Assembly (NCBI RefSeq): GCF_000158095.2
Contig: NZ_CM011002.1
Coordinates: 1,689,228-1,753,227, forward strand
Direction: 5' to 3'
DNA: 64,000 nt
Origin: Roseibium alexandrii DFL-11
GTDB taxonomy: Bacteria; Pseudomonadota; Alphaproteobacteria; Rhizobiales; Stappiaceae
Shown here: positions 1 to 8,146 of the stretch, piece after piece
How the letters are laid out: each line of letters begins with the position of its first letter
Numbering within the stretch: position 1 is the first letter of the stretch
The notes under the pieces: generated by a model
What the model was told of the DNA's origin: nothing
The model's input: only the letters and a program-made list of their open reading frames with translations
Database searches by the model: none
Position numbers and translations under genes: made by a program

Positions 1-279
1 GGCGATACGCCGGCTGGTCGGATCAAGGTTGTCCATGATGCGGCCCCTTCGGGACTGGAAAGCGTTGCCTTGTTCCTGCGGGAAGCAGAAATCCTGGAAC
101 AGGTCGCCGACGAGCTCGACACCTTCTATAATCTGCCCGAGCCTGTGACATTCCGCGCGTCAAGCTGCGGGGTCGAAAATGCCTTTTGGGACCCGGACAC
201 GCGGGAAGTGATCCTGTGCCACGAATTTCTGGGTGGATTGGCTGAACTCTATCTCGCCGATCTGACGTTCGACAATTAA
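1..279 (+). CDS. DUF4344 putative metallopeptidase, C-terminal fragment
   Basis: The frame is open from the window edge and stops at 277-279, so only the last 92 residues are visible. They carry the DUF4344 pattern: an LPEPVTF strand, then CGVENAFWDPDTREVILC and a HEFLGGL helix. In this family the Cys, NAF.DP and CHE/CYE motifs surround the presumed metal site. The protein is probably secreted or periplasmic, but the N-terminus is outside the window, so this cannot be tested. Its stop overlaps by 4 bp the stop of the convergent AraC gene. Family assignment is from motif memory; the function is not known. Confidence 0.65.
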   Translation, partial: GDTPAGRIKVVHDAAPSGLESVALFLREAEILEQVADELDTFYNLPEPVTFRASSCGVENAFWDPDTREVILCHEFLGGLAELYLADLTFDN

Positions 280-1298
280 TCGGCAGCCTGCATTTTCTTC
301 CGGTAATCGCCCGGCGGCATCCCATAGCGTTTCTGAAACTCTCTATAAAAATTCGAGCGTGTCAAAAAACCGGCCTTTTCCATGACCTGTGTTGCCGGTG
401 CATCAGTCGTGGTCAGCAATCGCGCGGCTTCTTCCACACGCAAATGATTGACGAACTGACTGACGCTCTGCCCCTTGCCTGCGTTGATCGCACGTGACAA
501 CTCACGATCCGGAACCCCCACACGCCGTGCGAGCCGGGTCGCCGTCAACCCGGTATCGCGAAACAGTTCCTGCTCCACCAAAACACCGTGCGCCTTCTGA
601 ACGATCTTCTCGTTCCCCCCATTCAAAGCCGGCCGGGCCGCCGCGCGCAAACCGCCTTTGGCGCCCAAGTTCACCCACATCAGCACTGCGGCCACTGTTG
701 TGATCAAACCAAGTGTCGCCAATGACACGAGCCATGCTGCCGCCCTCTCTTCAGAATGCGCAAACAGGACCGCAATCCCGCCATCAACAATCAGAGTTGC
801 AATCATCGTGGCAAGAACGACCGCTTCGATACGGTGCCAGCGGCCGGTCAACTGAACTGGGATCTGGCTGAGCTCATCCGGACCGCGGAGCCAATGCCGC
901 GCCAGCAGCACGGCGTAGGCGGTAAAACTCAGCGCGATCACGACGTCGGGCAAGACACGCGCTTCTTGCGGGAAAAGCACCAGCATGGCTGCGACGCTGG
1001 CGATGACACCATGAAACAAAAAGGATTTTCGCAGACGTTCTAAGGCCTGCGTCAACGAAAGGAAACTCAGGAACGCAAGCGGCGCGATCCACACCGGCAA
1101 CACCCGCTGCAGTGGCAGGAAAGAAAAGATCCCGAAGGCAAAACGCAAACCGACAAAAACGGTCTCTAGAACCAGCAGCGCCAGCAACAAAGCAAAACAT
1201 AGCCGGGCTATGACCGGAAGACCGCGCCAGAAAACAACGGACAGCAATAGCCCAAGAAAAAGCGCTGCGAGAAGAAACGATACGGGAATGCTGATCAT
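276..1298 (-). CDS. membrane-anchored AraC-family transcriptional regulator
   Basis: 340 aa. The first ~215 residues are very hydrophobic, with about seven predicted membrane segments (for example VSFLLAALFLGLLLSVVFW at the N-terminus and LVSLATLGLITTVAAVLMWV near 190-210). Residues ~235-335 form an AraC double helix-turn-helix, with the family signature around KAGFLTRSNFYREFQKRYG and PGDYR at the end. The architecture suggests a regulator that senses something at the inner membrane and binds DNA through its cytoplasmic tail. It is divergent from the secreted hydrolase at 1442, which is a plausible but untested target. The ATG at 1298 directly precedes the first membrane segment. Confidence 0.85.
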   Translation of the reverse strand: MISIPVSFLLAALFLGLLLSVVFWRGLPVIARLCFALLLALLVLETVFVGLRFAFGIFSFLPLQRVLPVWIAPLAFLSFLSLTQALERLRKSFLFHGVIASVAAMLVLFPQEARVLPDVVIALSFTAYAVLLARHWLRGPDELSQIPVQLTGRWHRIEAVVLATMIATLIVDGGIAVLFAHSEERAAAWLVSLATLGLITTVAAVLMWVNLGAKGGLRAAARPALNGGNEKIVQKAHGVLVEQELFRDTGLTATRLARRVGVPDRELSRAINAGKGQSVSQFVNHLRVEEAARLLTTTDAPATQVMEKAGFLTRSNFYREFQKRYGMPPGDYRKKMQAAD

Positions 1299-1441
1299 GC
1301 CGGTCCGGCCAAATGGAAAAAGGTTTGAGTTCCCTGTCCTTTATCACGTTTGAGGACAGGACACAGGCCGTCAGGCGGTTGTCATCAGGGGGGTCCTCAT
1401 CTCATCTCAGGCACAGTCCTTTGTTGAAACCCGGAGCTGTT

Positions 1442-2527
1442 ATGACCTCTTCATTTCCAATCTCACCGAGCCGCCATCTGCCAATGATGCTGGCCCTGTT
1501 GGCACTCACCGTCTTGCCGGCACGGCCCGCAGGTGCCGCCCCCGCTGAAACAACTTTCTCAGCGACGTTTGGCCCGGGAGTTCAAGAATTCCAGGTTCAA
1601 GACGACCAAACCGATCGCCCGCTGGCCGGTCACATCTGGTATCCAACGCCAACGCCGAACCACGCGCCGCGGGCAGACAGGAGCAAGGTCTGGCAAATGG
1701 CGCCCGCAGATCCAGGTGCCGAAGTTGCCGACGGGACATACCCGCTGCTGGTCGTATCGCACGGCATGTTCGGCAACACCTTCAATCAGGCCTGGCTCGG
1801 ATCAGAACTTGCAAGGCATGGCCATGTCGTTGCGATGGTCAATCACCCCGGGACAAGTTCTTTCCTGCGCGATCCTTTGCAAGCCCAACAGCTCTGGGAA
1901 CGGCCAAAGGATCTGTCGCGCTTGATTACACACCTGACGGAGCGCAGCACCTGGCGGGACTTCATCGATCAAAGCCGAGTTTCTGCGGCCGGCCATTCGC
2001 TCGGCGGATTCACGGTCATGCTTGCAGGCGGTGCCCGGTTTGATGGTGATCTTTACGATAAGGGCTGCTTTGGCGACACCCGAATTCCCGTTGTTTGCGA
2101 CATCCTGCGCGGCTGGTCGGTTGCTGAAACGCCCGAAGACAGGCGTGCGATGGAACAAAACCTTCGAGACAGCCGGATCCGGAAGATCATCAGCCTGGAT
2201 CTGGGCGGCGCACCGGTCCTGTCGCGATCAAGCCTGTCCTCAGTTGCGATCCCGGTTCTAGTTCTTGGCGCCGGGCGGGCAGATATGCTGGACCAGGATC
2301 TGGAGTCCCGTGCTCTTGCCAGCGCCCTGCCCAAAGCCCTCACCGTCCACATCGAGCTTGAGGACGCGGGGCACTTCGACTTCATGGGCGTTTGCAAGCC
2401 GGAAGGCTTTGCAATCCTGCAAGAACACGAACCCGGCGACGAAATGGTGTGCGTCAAAGGTGGTGCAGATCGCGAATTGCAACACCAGAGGATTCTCAAC
2501 GAGATTCTGATGTTTCTGGAGAACTGA
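1442..2527 (+). CDS. secreted alpha/beta hydrolase
   Basis: 361 aa from the ATG at 1442. A longer frame exists from 1313, but only the 1442 start places a signal peptide first (hydrophobic MMLALLALTVLP, cleavage likely after AGA near residue 32). The alpha/beta-hydrolase fold is shown by PLLVVSHG (oxyanion region, ~101-108), the nucleophile elbow GHSLGG with Ser186, and a late DAGHFDF His. This layout resembles the platelet-activating-factor acetylhydrolase/dienelactone hydrolase class. Substrate unknown. It is divergent from the membrane AraC regulator and has a 12-bp-stem hairpin just after its stop. Confidence 0.8.
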   Translation: MTSSFPISPSRHLPMMLALLALTVLPARPAGAAPAETTFSATFGPGVQEFQVQDDQTDRPLAGHIWYPTPTPNHAPRADRSKVWQMAPADPGAEVADGTYPLLVVSHGMFGNTFNQAWLGSELARHGHVVAMVNHPGTSSFLRDPLQAQQLWERPKDLSRLITHLTERSTWRDFIDQSRVSAAGHSLGGFTVMLAGGARFDGDLYDKGCFGDTRIPVVCDILRGWSVAETPEDRRAMEQNLRDSRIRKIISLDLGGAPVLSRSSLSSVAIPVLVLGAGRADMLDQDLESRALASALPKALTVHIELEDAGHFDFMGVCKPEGFAILQEHEPGDEMVCVKGGADRELQHQRILNEILMFLEN

Positions 2528-2537
2528 ACCAGCCGCC

Positions 2538-2569
2538 CCTGTGGCAAAGTCTTGCAGCTTTGCCACAGG
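2538..2569 (+). terminator. hairpin after the hydrolase gene
   Basis: A perfect 12-bp stem, CCTGTGGCAAAG (2538-2549) and CTTTGCCACAGG (2558-2569), with an 8-nt loop. It starts 10 nt after the hydrolase stop. There is no run of T after it, so it is a weak intrinsic terminator or an mRNA 3' end stabiliser. Confidence 0.5.
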
Positions 2570-2639
2570 TTGCCGGTTCAACGCGGCCTCATGAACCTTT
2601 CCACTTGCATCAATCAGCCAGTTTCGCCAAACACGGCCC

Positions 2640-4526
2640 ATGTTGCAGATATCGGATTTGACTTATCGGATCGGAGACCGCCTCCTGATCGACAAAGCCA
2701 GCGTGACCCTGCCCGCCAAGGCCAAAACCGGCCTTGTCGGCCGGAACGGTGCGGGCAAATCGACCCTCTTCAAGATCATCACCGGGGATCTTTCTTCAGA
2801 GACAGGGTCTGTCCAGATCCCGAAGCGCGCGCGCATCGGCCAGGTGGCCCAGGAAGCGCCGGGGACCGAACAAACGCTGATGGAAGTTGTGCTTGCCGCC
2901 GATACGGAGCGCACCAGACTATTGGGCGAAGCAGAGACTGAGACCGATCCGGACCGGATCGCGGAGATCCACACCCGGCTTGCCGACATTGGCGCTCATA
3001 CGGCCGAAGCGCGGGCCGGAGCCATTTTGTCCGGTCTCGGTTTTGACGCCGCCGCCCAGCAGCGGCCCTGCTCGGCCTTTTCCGGCGGCTGGCGCATGCG
3101 GGTCGCGCTCGCCGCGGTTCTTTTTTCCGAGCCGGATCTGCTGCTGCTTGACGAGCCGACCAACTATCTGGATCTGGAAGGCACGCTCTGGCTGGAAAAC
3201 TACGTCGCGCGCTATCCGCACCAGGTGCTGCTGATCTCCCACGACCGGGATCTCCTGAACAAGGCCGTGGACAGCATCGTCCACCTCGACCGGGGCAAGA
3301 TGACCTATTACTCCGGCGGCTATGACAGCTTCGACCGGCAACGCCGCGAGGCGATGATCCTGGCTGAAAAAGCCAAGGAAAAACAGGACGTACAGCGCAA
3401 GCACATGCAGGCGTTCGTCGACCGGTTCCGCTACAAGGCGTCAAAGGCCCGGCAGGCGCAGGCCCGGCTGAAAATGCTGGAAAGGATGGAGCCGATCGCA
3501 GCGCTGACGGAAGAGAGCTCCAAGCCGATCCATTTCCCGGATCCGGAAGGCCGACTTGCTCCGCCGATCATCAAGCTGGAAGGCGTCTCGACCGGGTATG
3601 GCGATACCAAGATCCTGTCCCGCCTGACTTTGAATATCGACACAGATGACCGGATTGCCCTCCTCGGTGCCAACGGCAACGGCAAGTCGACCTTTGCCAA
3701 GCTGATTTCCAACCGGCTTGTGGCCATGGACGGCGAGATCACCAAGGCGACCAAGCTGAAGATTGCGTTTTTTGCACAGCATCAGCTGGACGAACTGCGC
3801 CCGGAAGAAAGCGCGGTCGCCCATGTGCGCGCCCTGATGCCGGATGCCCCGGAAGCCAAGGTCCGCGCCCGCGTTGCCCGCTTCGGCCTGCCGACCGACC
3901 GCCAGGAAACTCCGGCAAAGGACCTCTCAGGGGGTGAAAAGGCCCGGCTGCTGCTTGGCCTTGCGACCTTCGACGGTCCGCATCTTCTCATTCTCGATGA
4001 GCCAACCAACCACCTCGACATCGACAGCCGCGAAGCGCTCGTCATGGCGCTGAACGACTATCAGGGTGCCGTCGTTCTCATCAGCCACGACCGCCATCTG
4101 GTCGAAGCCTGCGCAGACCGGCTGTGGTTGGTGGCTGATGGCAAAGTCGAGCCTTATGACGGCGACATGGAGGATTACAAGCGACTGATCCTGCAAGGCC
4201 CGGAAGCCGCCCAAAAAGCGCGCGACAAGGCCGCTGCGGCGGAGGCTGATGCGGCCAGCGCTCAGGAAAAACGCCGCGAAGCTGCGCAAAAACGCAGCCA
4301 GCTGAAACCGCTCAGGCAAAAGATTGACGCTGCGGAAAAGGAAATGACGCGTCTGCAGCAAAAAATCGCCAAGATCGACGACATGCTTGCAGATCCGGAA
4401 TTCTTCCAGACCGACCCGAACCGCGCCGCAAAATTCGCCAAGGAACGCGCCTTTTGCGAAAAGAAACTGGTCAAGACAGAAGAAGAATGGCTGGAGCTGT
4501 CAGCGGAGTTTGAAGAGGCGGGGTGA
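2640..4526 (+). CDS. ABC-F family ATP-binding protein (Uup/YheS type)
   Basis: 628 aa, with two ABC ATPase domains and no membrane segment. Domain 1 has Walker A GRNGAGKST (~34-42), signature FSGGW and Walker B LLLLDEPTNYLDLE. Domain 2 has GANGNGKST (~342), LSGGEKAR (~429) and LLILDEPTNHLDID. The linker between them is rich in Lys/Arg, as expected for the P-site interaction motif of ABC-F proteins. The last ~90 residues form a charged coiled coil (KRSQLKPLRQKIDAAEKEMTRLQ region). ABC-F proteins act on the ribosome in translation rescue or antibiotic protection. The coiled-coil tail favours the Uup/YheS housekeeping branch over resistance proteins, but the subtype is inferred. Confidence 0.93.
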   Translation: MLQISDLTYRIGDRLLIDKASVTLPAKAKTGLVGRNGAGKSTLFKIITGDLSSETGSVQIPKRARIGQVAQEAPGTEQTLMEVVLAADTERTRLLGEAETETDPDRIAEIHTRLADIGAHTAEARAGAILSGLGFDAAAQQRPCSAFSGGWRMRVALAAVLFSEPDLLLLDEPTNYLDLEGTLWLENYVARYPHQVLLISHDRDLLNKAVDSIVHLDRGKMTYYSGGYDSFDRQRREAMILAEKAKEKQDVQRKHMQAFVDRFRYKASKARQAQARLKMLERMEPIAALTEESSKPIHFPDPEGRLAPPIIKLEGVSTGYGDTKILSRLTLNIDTDDRIALLGANGNGKSTFAKLISNRLVAMDGEITKATKLKIAFFAQHQLDELRPEESAVAHVRALMPDAPEAKVRARVARFGLPTDRQETPAKDLSGGEKARLLLGLATFDGPHLLILDEPTNHLDIDSREALVMALNDYQGAVVLISHDRHLVEACADRLWLVADGKVEPYDGDMEDYKRLILQGPEAAQKARDKAAAAEADAASAQEKRREAAQKRSQLKPLRQKIDAAEKEMTRLQQKIAKIDDMLADPEFFQTDPNRAAKFAKERAFCEKKLVKTEEEWLELSAEFEEAG

Positions 4527-4611
4527 TCCACCTTTGCTCCGCGTTTTCCCCCAGTCATCCCATAACTTGATGTTTGTCCTTCATGCACGCCTCACCGAGT
4601 GGACAAGAACC

Positions 4612-4642
4612 GCCATGGATCCCCGGAGCCGGGTCCGGGGAT
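4612..4642. repeat. short palindromic repeat, copy A
   Basis: ATCCCCGG (4619-4626) and CCGGGGAT (4635-4642) form an 8-bp stem with an 8-nt loop. Read on the minus strand it becomes TCATCCCCGG...CCGGGGATCCATGG, which matches the repeat at 6843-6870. It lies in the 173-bp space between the convergent ABC-F and VgrG-like genes. Confidence 0.6.
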
Positions 4643-4699
4643 GAGGAGTGTGGTCAGAAGCCGAAGAAAAGCGCTGCCCCCTCGCGGTCCATCCGTCCA

Positions 4700-5692
4700 T
4701 CAAATCACCGCCTTAAGCTCGGTGATCTCGGCGTCCATGCTGTTGATTTTCGAGACAACTCCCTCTGCACTCGTTGTCAGCATCGCCGTTTCGTTGCGCA
4801 GTTCCGAAGTGTCGGTGTGAAGGGCGTTGACTTCTGACTTCAAGCTTCTGACCGACGCTTTTAGCGCTTGGCTTTCCGTTTGCACGCCGCGGACCGCAAG
4901 ATAGACATTCTTGAGATCTGTTTTGGACGCCGCGAACGAAACATCGATCCCCGTAATCGTCAAGTTAAGCAAAGGCTTCACAAGGGCAGATGCGCCGACC
5001 GTCATAGTAAAGTCGGCGTCACCATTGATCGTGCTTTTTGCACCGAAATAAAAATTGTTGGATGTACCTGTTGTGAATGTATTTTCTGTTTCACTGACCT
5101 TGTACTCTTCCCCCAGAATGCTCTTGTAATGACCTTTTGAGTATTCATAAATCATTCCTGTCGCATCGCCATTTGTGCTCGTGCCTGCGCGTAAGATGAT
5201 GTCTTTGTCGGTACCGCTTTCCAACACAATCTCGCCTGCAGATGCCTTTATGTTGATATCGCCAGTCGTTGACGTGATTGATACGTCTCCGGACACGGTA
5301 ACTGTGTATGTATCTTCAATGATCAGTTTGTAGGTCCCGCGGGTTCTTTGGTGAAAATCAGCAGTGTCCGAGTACATTTTTCCGCGGGTTTTCAATAGAA
5401 TGCGACCATCGCAGGCCAACAGAATGCCCTTTGCATGGTCTTTTTCTCCTGCCGCTACTTCGGTTGATGTCTTGCCATCAGCCGCTGAATCTTGAATGTG
5501 CTGATCCGGATAGTACTCATCAATAAAACCGTCCAACCGGGCAGTTTCTTCAACGTCGCTATATTCCCCGAGGCGGAGCATTGCTCCAAGTTCATCTTGT
5601 TCCGCGTCAACGTCGGCATTGTATGGCACGAGAAAATAGACGTGCGGCTTGTCGTAAAGACTGTCAGTGCTAGGCTCATCTTCAATCGACAT
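4700..5692 (-). CDS. orphan VgrG-like beta-helix protein with C-terminal coiled coil
   Basis: 330 aa. The N-terminal ~90 residues are acidic and have no recognised domain. Residues ~95-185 show short strand repeats ending in G-D/E-I-x-I (GDVSITS, GDINIKA, GEIVLES, DIILRAG), which is the triple-stranded beta-helix pattern of the DUF2345 C-terminal part of VgrG and related injection-system spikes. Residues ~265-330 form a heptad coiled coil (VRSLKSEVNAL ... INSMDAEITELKAVI). There is no OB-fold or gp27-like half of a full VgrG, and no Hcp, tube, sheath or effector gene nearby. Base composition looks more AT-rich than the neighbours. The ATG at 5692 is preceded by AAAAGG on the mRNA. It could be a spike-like or tail-fibre-like remnant, or a free-standing trimeric protein; the function is not known. 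Confidence 0.6.
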   Translation of the reverse strand: MSIEDEPSTDSLYDKPHVYFLVPYNADVDAEQDELGAMLRLGEYSDVEETARLDGFIDEYYPDQHIQDSAADGKTSTEVAAGEKDHAKGILLACDGRILLKTRGKMYSDTADFHQRTRGTYKLIIEDTYTVTVSGDVSITSTTGDINIKASAGEIVLESGTDKDIILRAGTSTNGDATGMIYEYSKGHYKSILGEEYKVSETENTFTTGTSNNFYFGAKSTINGDADFTMTVGASALVKPLLNLTITGIDVSFAASKTDLKNVYLAVRGVQTESQALKASVRSLKSEVNALHTDTSELRNETAMLTTSAEGVVSKINSMDAEITELKAVI

Positions 5693-6096
5693 GGGCAGGC
5701 CTTTTCAAGCAAGGAGACAGGAAGCGAATCAGCACACAGCAGAAGCAGTGACACATATACCCTAGGTATATTAGAAAGCCCTATTAGGGTATGACGGGCA
5801 CGATAAAGACTTTGTGGACCAGCCGGCGAAAGGTACCGGCCACCTGCCGTAACACACGCCAAGGACGGAGCGTTTGCAAACGAAACGTCATGAACCCTCG
5901 GACCATGTCCGGGGTGACACGGAGCGGGCTTATCCAATACCGCTGTTCGGTCCCAAACCTCATCCCTAACAATTCCTTGCCCCAAACCTTCAAATCGTCC
6001 TCACCCGGCACACGTGATTTTGACGGCGCTGCCTTATGGTTGTCGCGCAATGGGATCGGCTGCTGCCAAGCGGCCTTGGGATGAGACGAGACAACC
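5693..6096. other. 404-bp stretch without a convincing gene
   Basis: It holds the two palindromes at 5755-5789. It also has a degenerate copy of the short repeat family at 5895-5918: read on the minus strand it is GTCACCCCGGACATGGTCCG. An open frame at 5791-6084 exists but has no ribosome-binding site, no family resemblance and an unbiased composition, so I do not call it a gene. Confidence 0.5.
5755..5789. promoter_or_regulatory. two palindromes upstream of the VgrG-like gene
   Basis: ATATACC-CTA-GGTATAT at 5755-5771 is a perfect 7-bp inverted repeat with a 3-nt centre. CCCTA-T-TAGGG at 5779-5789 is a second, 5-bp inverted repeat. They share the core TACCCTA/TAGGGTA and sit about 60-100 bp upstream of the start at 5692, where an operator or promoter is expected. 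The bound regulator is unknown. Confidence 0.45.
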
Positions 6097-6801
6097 GTGC
6101 GCGAAAAAATCACCACGCTGGGTTTTGATGCCGATGACACGCTCTGGCACAACGAACATTTGTTCCGGCTGACGGAGGACCGGTTTGCAGAGTTGCTCGC
6201 CGAATACACCGATCCGCAAGGTCTCAAAGACCGGCTGCTGAACGCGGAAAAACGCAACATCCTGCATTATGGTTACGGCATCAAAAGCTTTACTCTGTCG
6301 ATGATCGAAACCGCGATTGAGGTCACCGACCGGAAAGTGCCGGCAAGTGTGGTTTCCCAGATCCTCGAAGCTGGACGGGAGATCTTGAGCGAACCGGCAA
6401 CGCCCCTGCCCTATGTCCTGGAAACGCTGAAGGCGGTCAAAGATCACTACAGGCTGGTCATGATCACCAAGGGCGATCTGTTCGATCAGGAGCGCAAGGC
6501 CACCGGGTCGGGGCTCGACCGCTATTTCGACGCTTTGGAGATTGTATCGGAAAAGACGCCGGAGACCTATGAAACCCTGTTCCGCCGCCACGGCACAGGG
6601 GCTCAAGAGGCCATGATGATCGGTAACTCGCTGAAATCCGATGTGCTGCCGGCACTCGCCGCGGGCTCTTATGGAACGCATGTGCCCTTCGGCCAGACAC
6701 GGGCGCTCGAAGAAGCCGATGTTCCGGAAGCATCCGACCGTTTTTACCAGATCGACCACATCGGCAAGGTGCCGGAACTGCTCGCGAGAATTACCGCTTG
6801 A
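6097..6801 (+). CDS. HAD-superfamily hydrolase
   Basis: 234 aa, starting at GTG 6097. Motif I is FDADDTLW at residues ~9-16, where the first Asp is the phosphoryl acceptor and the second the general acid. Motif II is the Thr in MITKGD. Motif IV is GNSLKSDV, which supplies the Mg2+-binding acid. The all-helical stretch between motifs I and II is a C1 cap, as in the YjjG/phosphoglycolate phosphatase group. The protein is cytosolic, probably dephosphorylating a small metabolite or nucleotide; the substrate cannot be told. It stands alone, followed by a palindromic repeat. Confidence 0.85.
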   Translation: MREKITTLGFDADDTLWHNEHLFRLTEDRFAELLAEYTDPQGLKDRLLNAEKRNILHYGYGIKSFTLSMIETAIEVTDRKVPASVVSQILEAGREILSEPATPLPYVLETLKAVKDHYRLVMITKGDLFDQERKATGSGLDRYFDALEIVSEKTPETYETLFRRHGTGAQEAMMIGNSLKSDVLPALAAGSYGTHVPFGQTRALEEADVPEASDRFYQIDHIGKVPELLARITA

Positions 6802-6842
6802 CGGGCTGCGGCTTTTGAAACAGCCGTACACCATTCTCCGCG

Positions 6843-6933
6843 GTCATCCCCGACTTGTACGGGGATCCATGGGCACCCGTGTCCGCCGGTTTCAGCGCAA
6901 AATCGCGTGGCCCCCGCACAGGGCGGGGATGAC
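6843..6933. repeat. inverted-repeat-bounded extragenic element, copy B
   Basis: The ends GTCATCCCCG (6843-6852) and CGGGGATGAC (6924-6933) are a perfect 10-bp inverted pair around 91 bp. Each end carries its own hairpin: ATCCCCG/CGGGGAT at 6846-6866 and CCCCGC/GCGGGG at 6912-6928. The left half matches copy A at 4612-4642. It lies between the convergent HAD and rhodanese genes, a typical place for such repeats. Confidence 0.65.
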
Positions 6934-6959
6934 GGCTATTCTGTTCGGCTGCCCCGCCC

Positions 6960-7355
6960 TCAATCGTCTTTTTCGACCGGACCGCCCTGTTTGACCCAAT
7001 CAGCGAAACCGTCGGTGATGTGGGCGGCTTCAAACCCCATGGATTTCAGGGTTGCAACCGTTAGCGCCGAGCGCCAGCCAGCGGCGCAGTGGAAGACGAA
7101 CTTCTTGTCCTGGCCGAAAATCTCCTTGAAATAAGGGCTTTCCGGATCAACCCAGAATTCTGTCATGCCACGCGGACAGTGAAAGCTGCCTGGAATGTAT
7201 CCAGAGTGCTTGCGCTCGCGGACATCGCGCAGGTCAACAAACTGAACTTGCGGGTCCTCGACCAACGCGATGGCGTCCTTGGCGTCGATTTCTTCGATTT
7301 TCGCCCGCGCCTGCGCCACCAGTTCGGCTGAGGAGATTTTCAGTTTTTGGGTCAC
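6960..7355 (-). CDS. rhodanese-domain sulfurtransferase
   Basis: 131 aa, a single rhodanese domain. The active-site loop is HCAAGWRSA, with Cys as the persulfide-carrying residue and Arg at the usual place. The N-terminal VDLRDVRERKHSGYIPGS is the CH2A-like motif of the fold. It begins with GTG at 7355, preceded by a clear GAGGAG ribosome-binding site; no in-frame ATG fits better. Single-domain rhodaneses move sulfane sulfur in cyanide/thiosulfate detoxification or thiol trafficking. The acceptor here is unknown. It lies ~40 bp downstream of the LysM protein gene, in the same direction, so they may share a transcript. Confidence 0.88.
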   Translation of the reverse strand: MTQKLKISSAELVAQARAKIEEIDAKDAIALVEDPQVQFVDLRDVRERKHSGYIPGSFHCPRGMTEFWVDPESPYFKEIFGQDKKFVFHCAAGWRSALTVATLKSMGFEAAHITDGFADWVKQGGPVEKDD

Positions 7356-7393
7356 GGGTAGATCTCCTCAACCTATTCTTTTAATTCATGTTC

Positions 7394-7828
7394 TTAAAGC
7401 GCCGGAATGCGCAAGACCTGACCCGGATAGATTTTGTCCGGATGAGAGAGCATCGGCTTGTTGGCTTCGAAAATAGCCTCGTATTTGGCACCATTGCCAT
7501 AGGCTTTTTCAGAAACCGCCCAAAGCGTGTCACCTTTTTCCACCGTGTGGAACTTGGCTTCCGGCTCGGCGGCGGCCACTTCGATCTCTTCTTCGACCTT
7601 AGCAATACCCAGTACGTTGCCGACCGCCAGGATCAGTTTTTCGCGCGCTTCCTGGGTTGGTGCAGCTCCAGCAACTTTCACGGTGTCGCCTTCGACTTCG
7701 ACTTTTACGTCGCCATCAAGACCAAGTTTGGCGACTTCCTTTTCAATCGCCTTGGCGCTGTCTTCCGGTGCCTCATCATCGCCCCATAGGCTCTTGCCCG
7801 CATCTTTCACAAAATCAAAGAATCCCAT
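7394..7828 (-). CDS. BON-LysM protein, Kbp (YgaU)-like
   Basis: 144 aa, matching the size of E. coli Kbp (about 149 aa). The start MGFFDFVKDAGK is characteristic. Residues ~20-85 form a BON domain (VKVEVEGDTVKVAGAAPTQEAREKLILAVGN) and residues ~92-143 a LysM domain (HTVEKGDTLWAVSEKAYGNG ... YPGQVLRIP). No signal peptide is seen, as in Kbp. In E. coli this protein is a cytoplasmic K+ binder needed in high potassium; the same role here is inferred from architecture only. An AGGGGATGGG stretch precedes the ATG. Confidence 0.85.
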   Translation of the reverse strand: MGFFDFVKDAGKSLWGDDEAPEDSAKAIEKEVAKLGLDGDVKVEVEGDTVKVAGAAPTQEAREKLILAVGNVLGIAKVEEEIEVAAAEPEAKFHTVEKGDTLWAVSEKAYGNGAKYEAIFEANKPMLSHPDKIYPGQVLRIPAL

Positions 7829-8146
7829 TTCCCATCCCCTAAAAGAGCTTAACCCAGCTGCCAGCCGTTAATGAACCCGGCAGCGCTTCACTTAGCGGCA
7901 GGAACTCTGTCAATGCAAAGAATTTCCCTGCCTCTGAGGCAGTTTCCACATGATGGCGCAGTAAACTTGCGGCCTTCGCTGACAAATCGGCGACAACTAT
8001 TTCCTTAGACTGTACACTTCATTTGATCAAAACACCGGAAGCATTCAATCATCCGGCATCAACCGGAATTCCTCCGGTCAATTGCGAACTATGAGACACC
8101 CCTTTGATCTAAAGCACTGTCACCAGAACTGGACTAAGGTACTGGC
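7829..8146. other. 318-bp intergenic stretch
   Basis: It lies between two minus-strand genes and should hold the promoter of the LysM gene (right of 7829) and the 3' end of the methyltransferase transcript. I see no open frame with a start signal, no strong hairpin and no repeat. Confidence 0.5.

Noticed and set aside
5791-6084. 97-codon plus-strand frame
   Set aside because: No ribosome-binding site and no family pattern, and the sequence includes part of an extragenic repeat.
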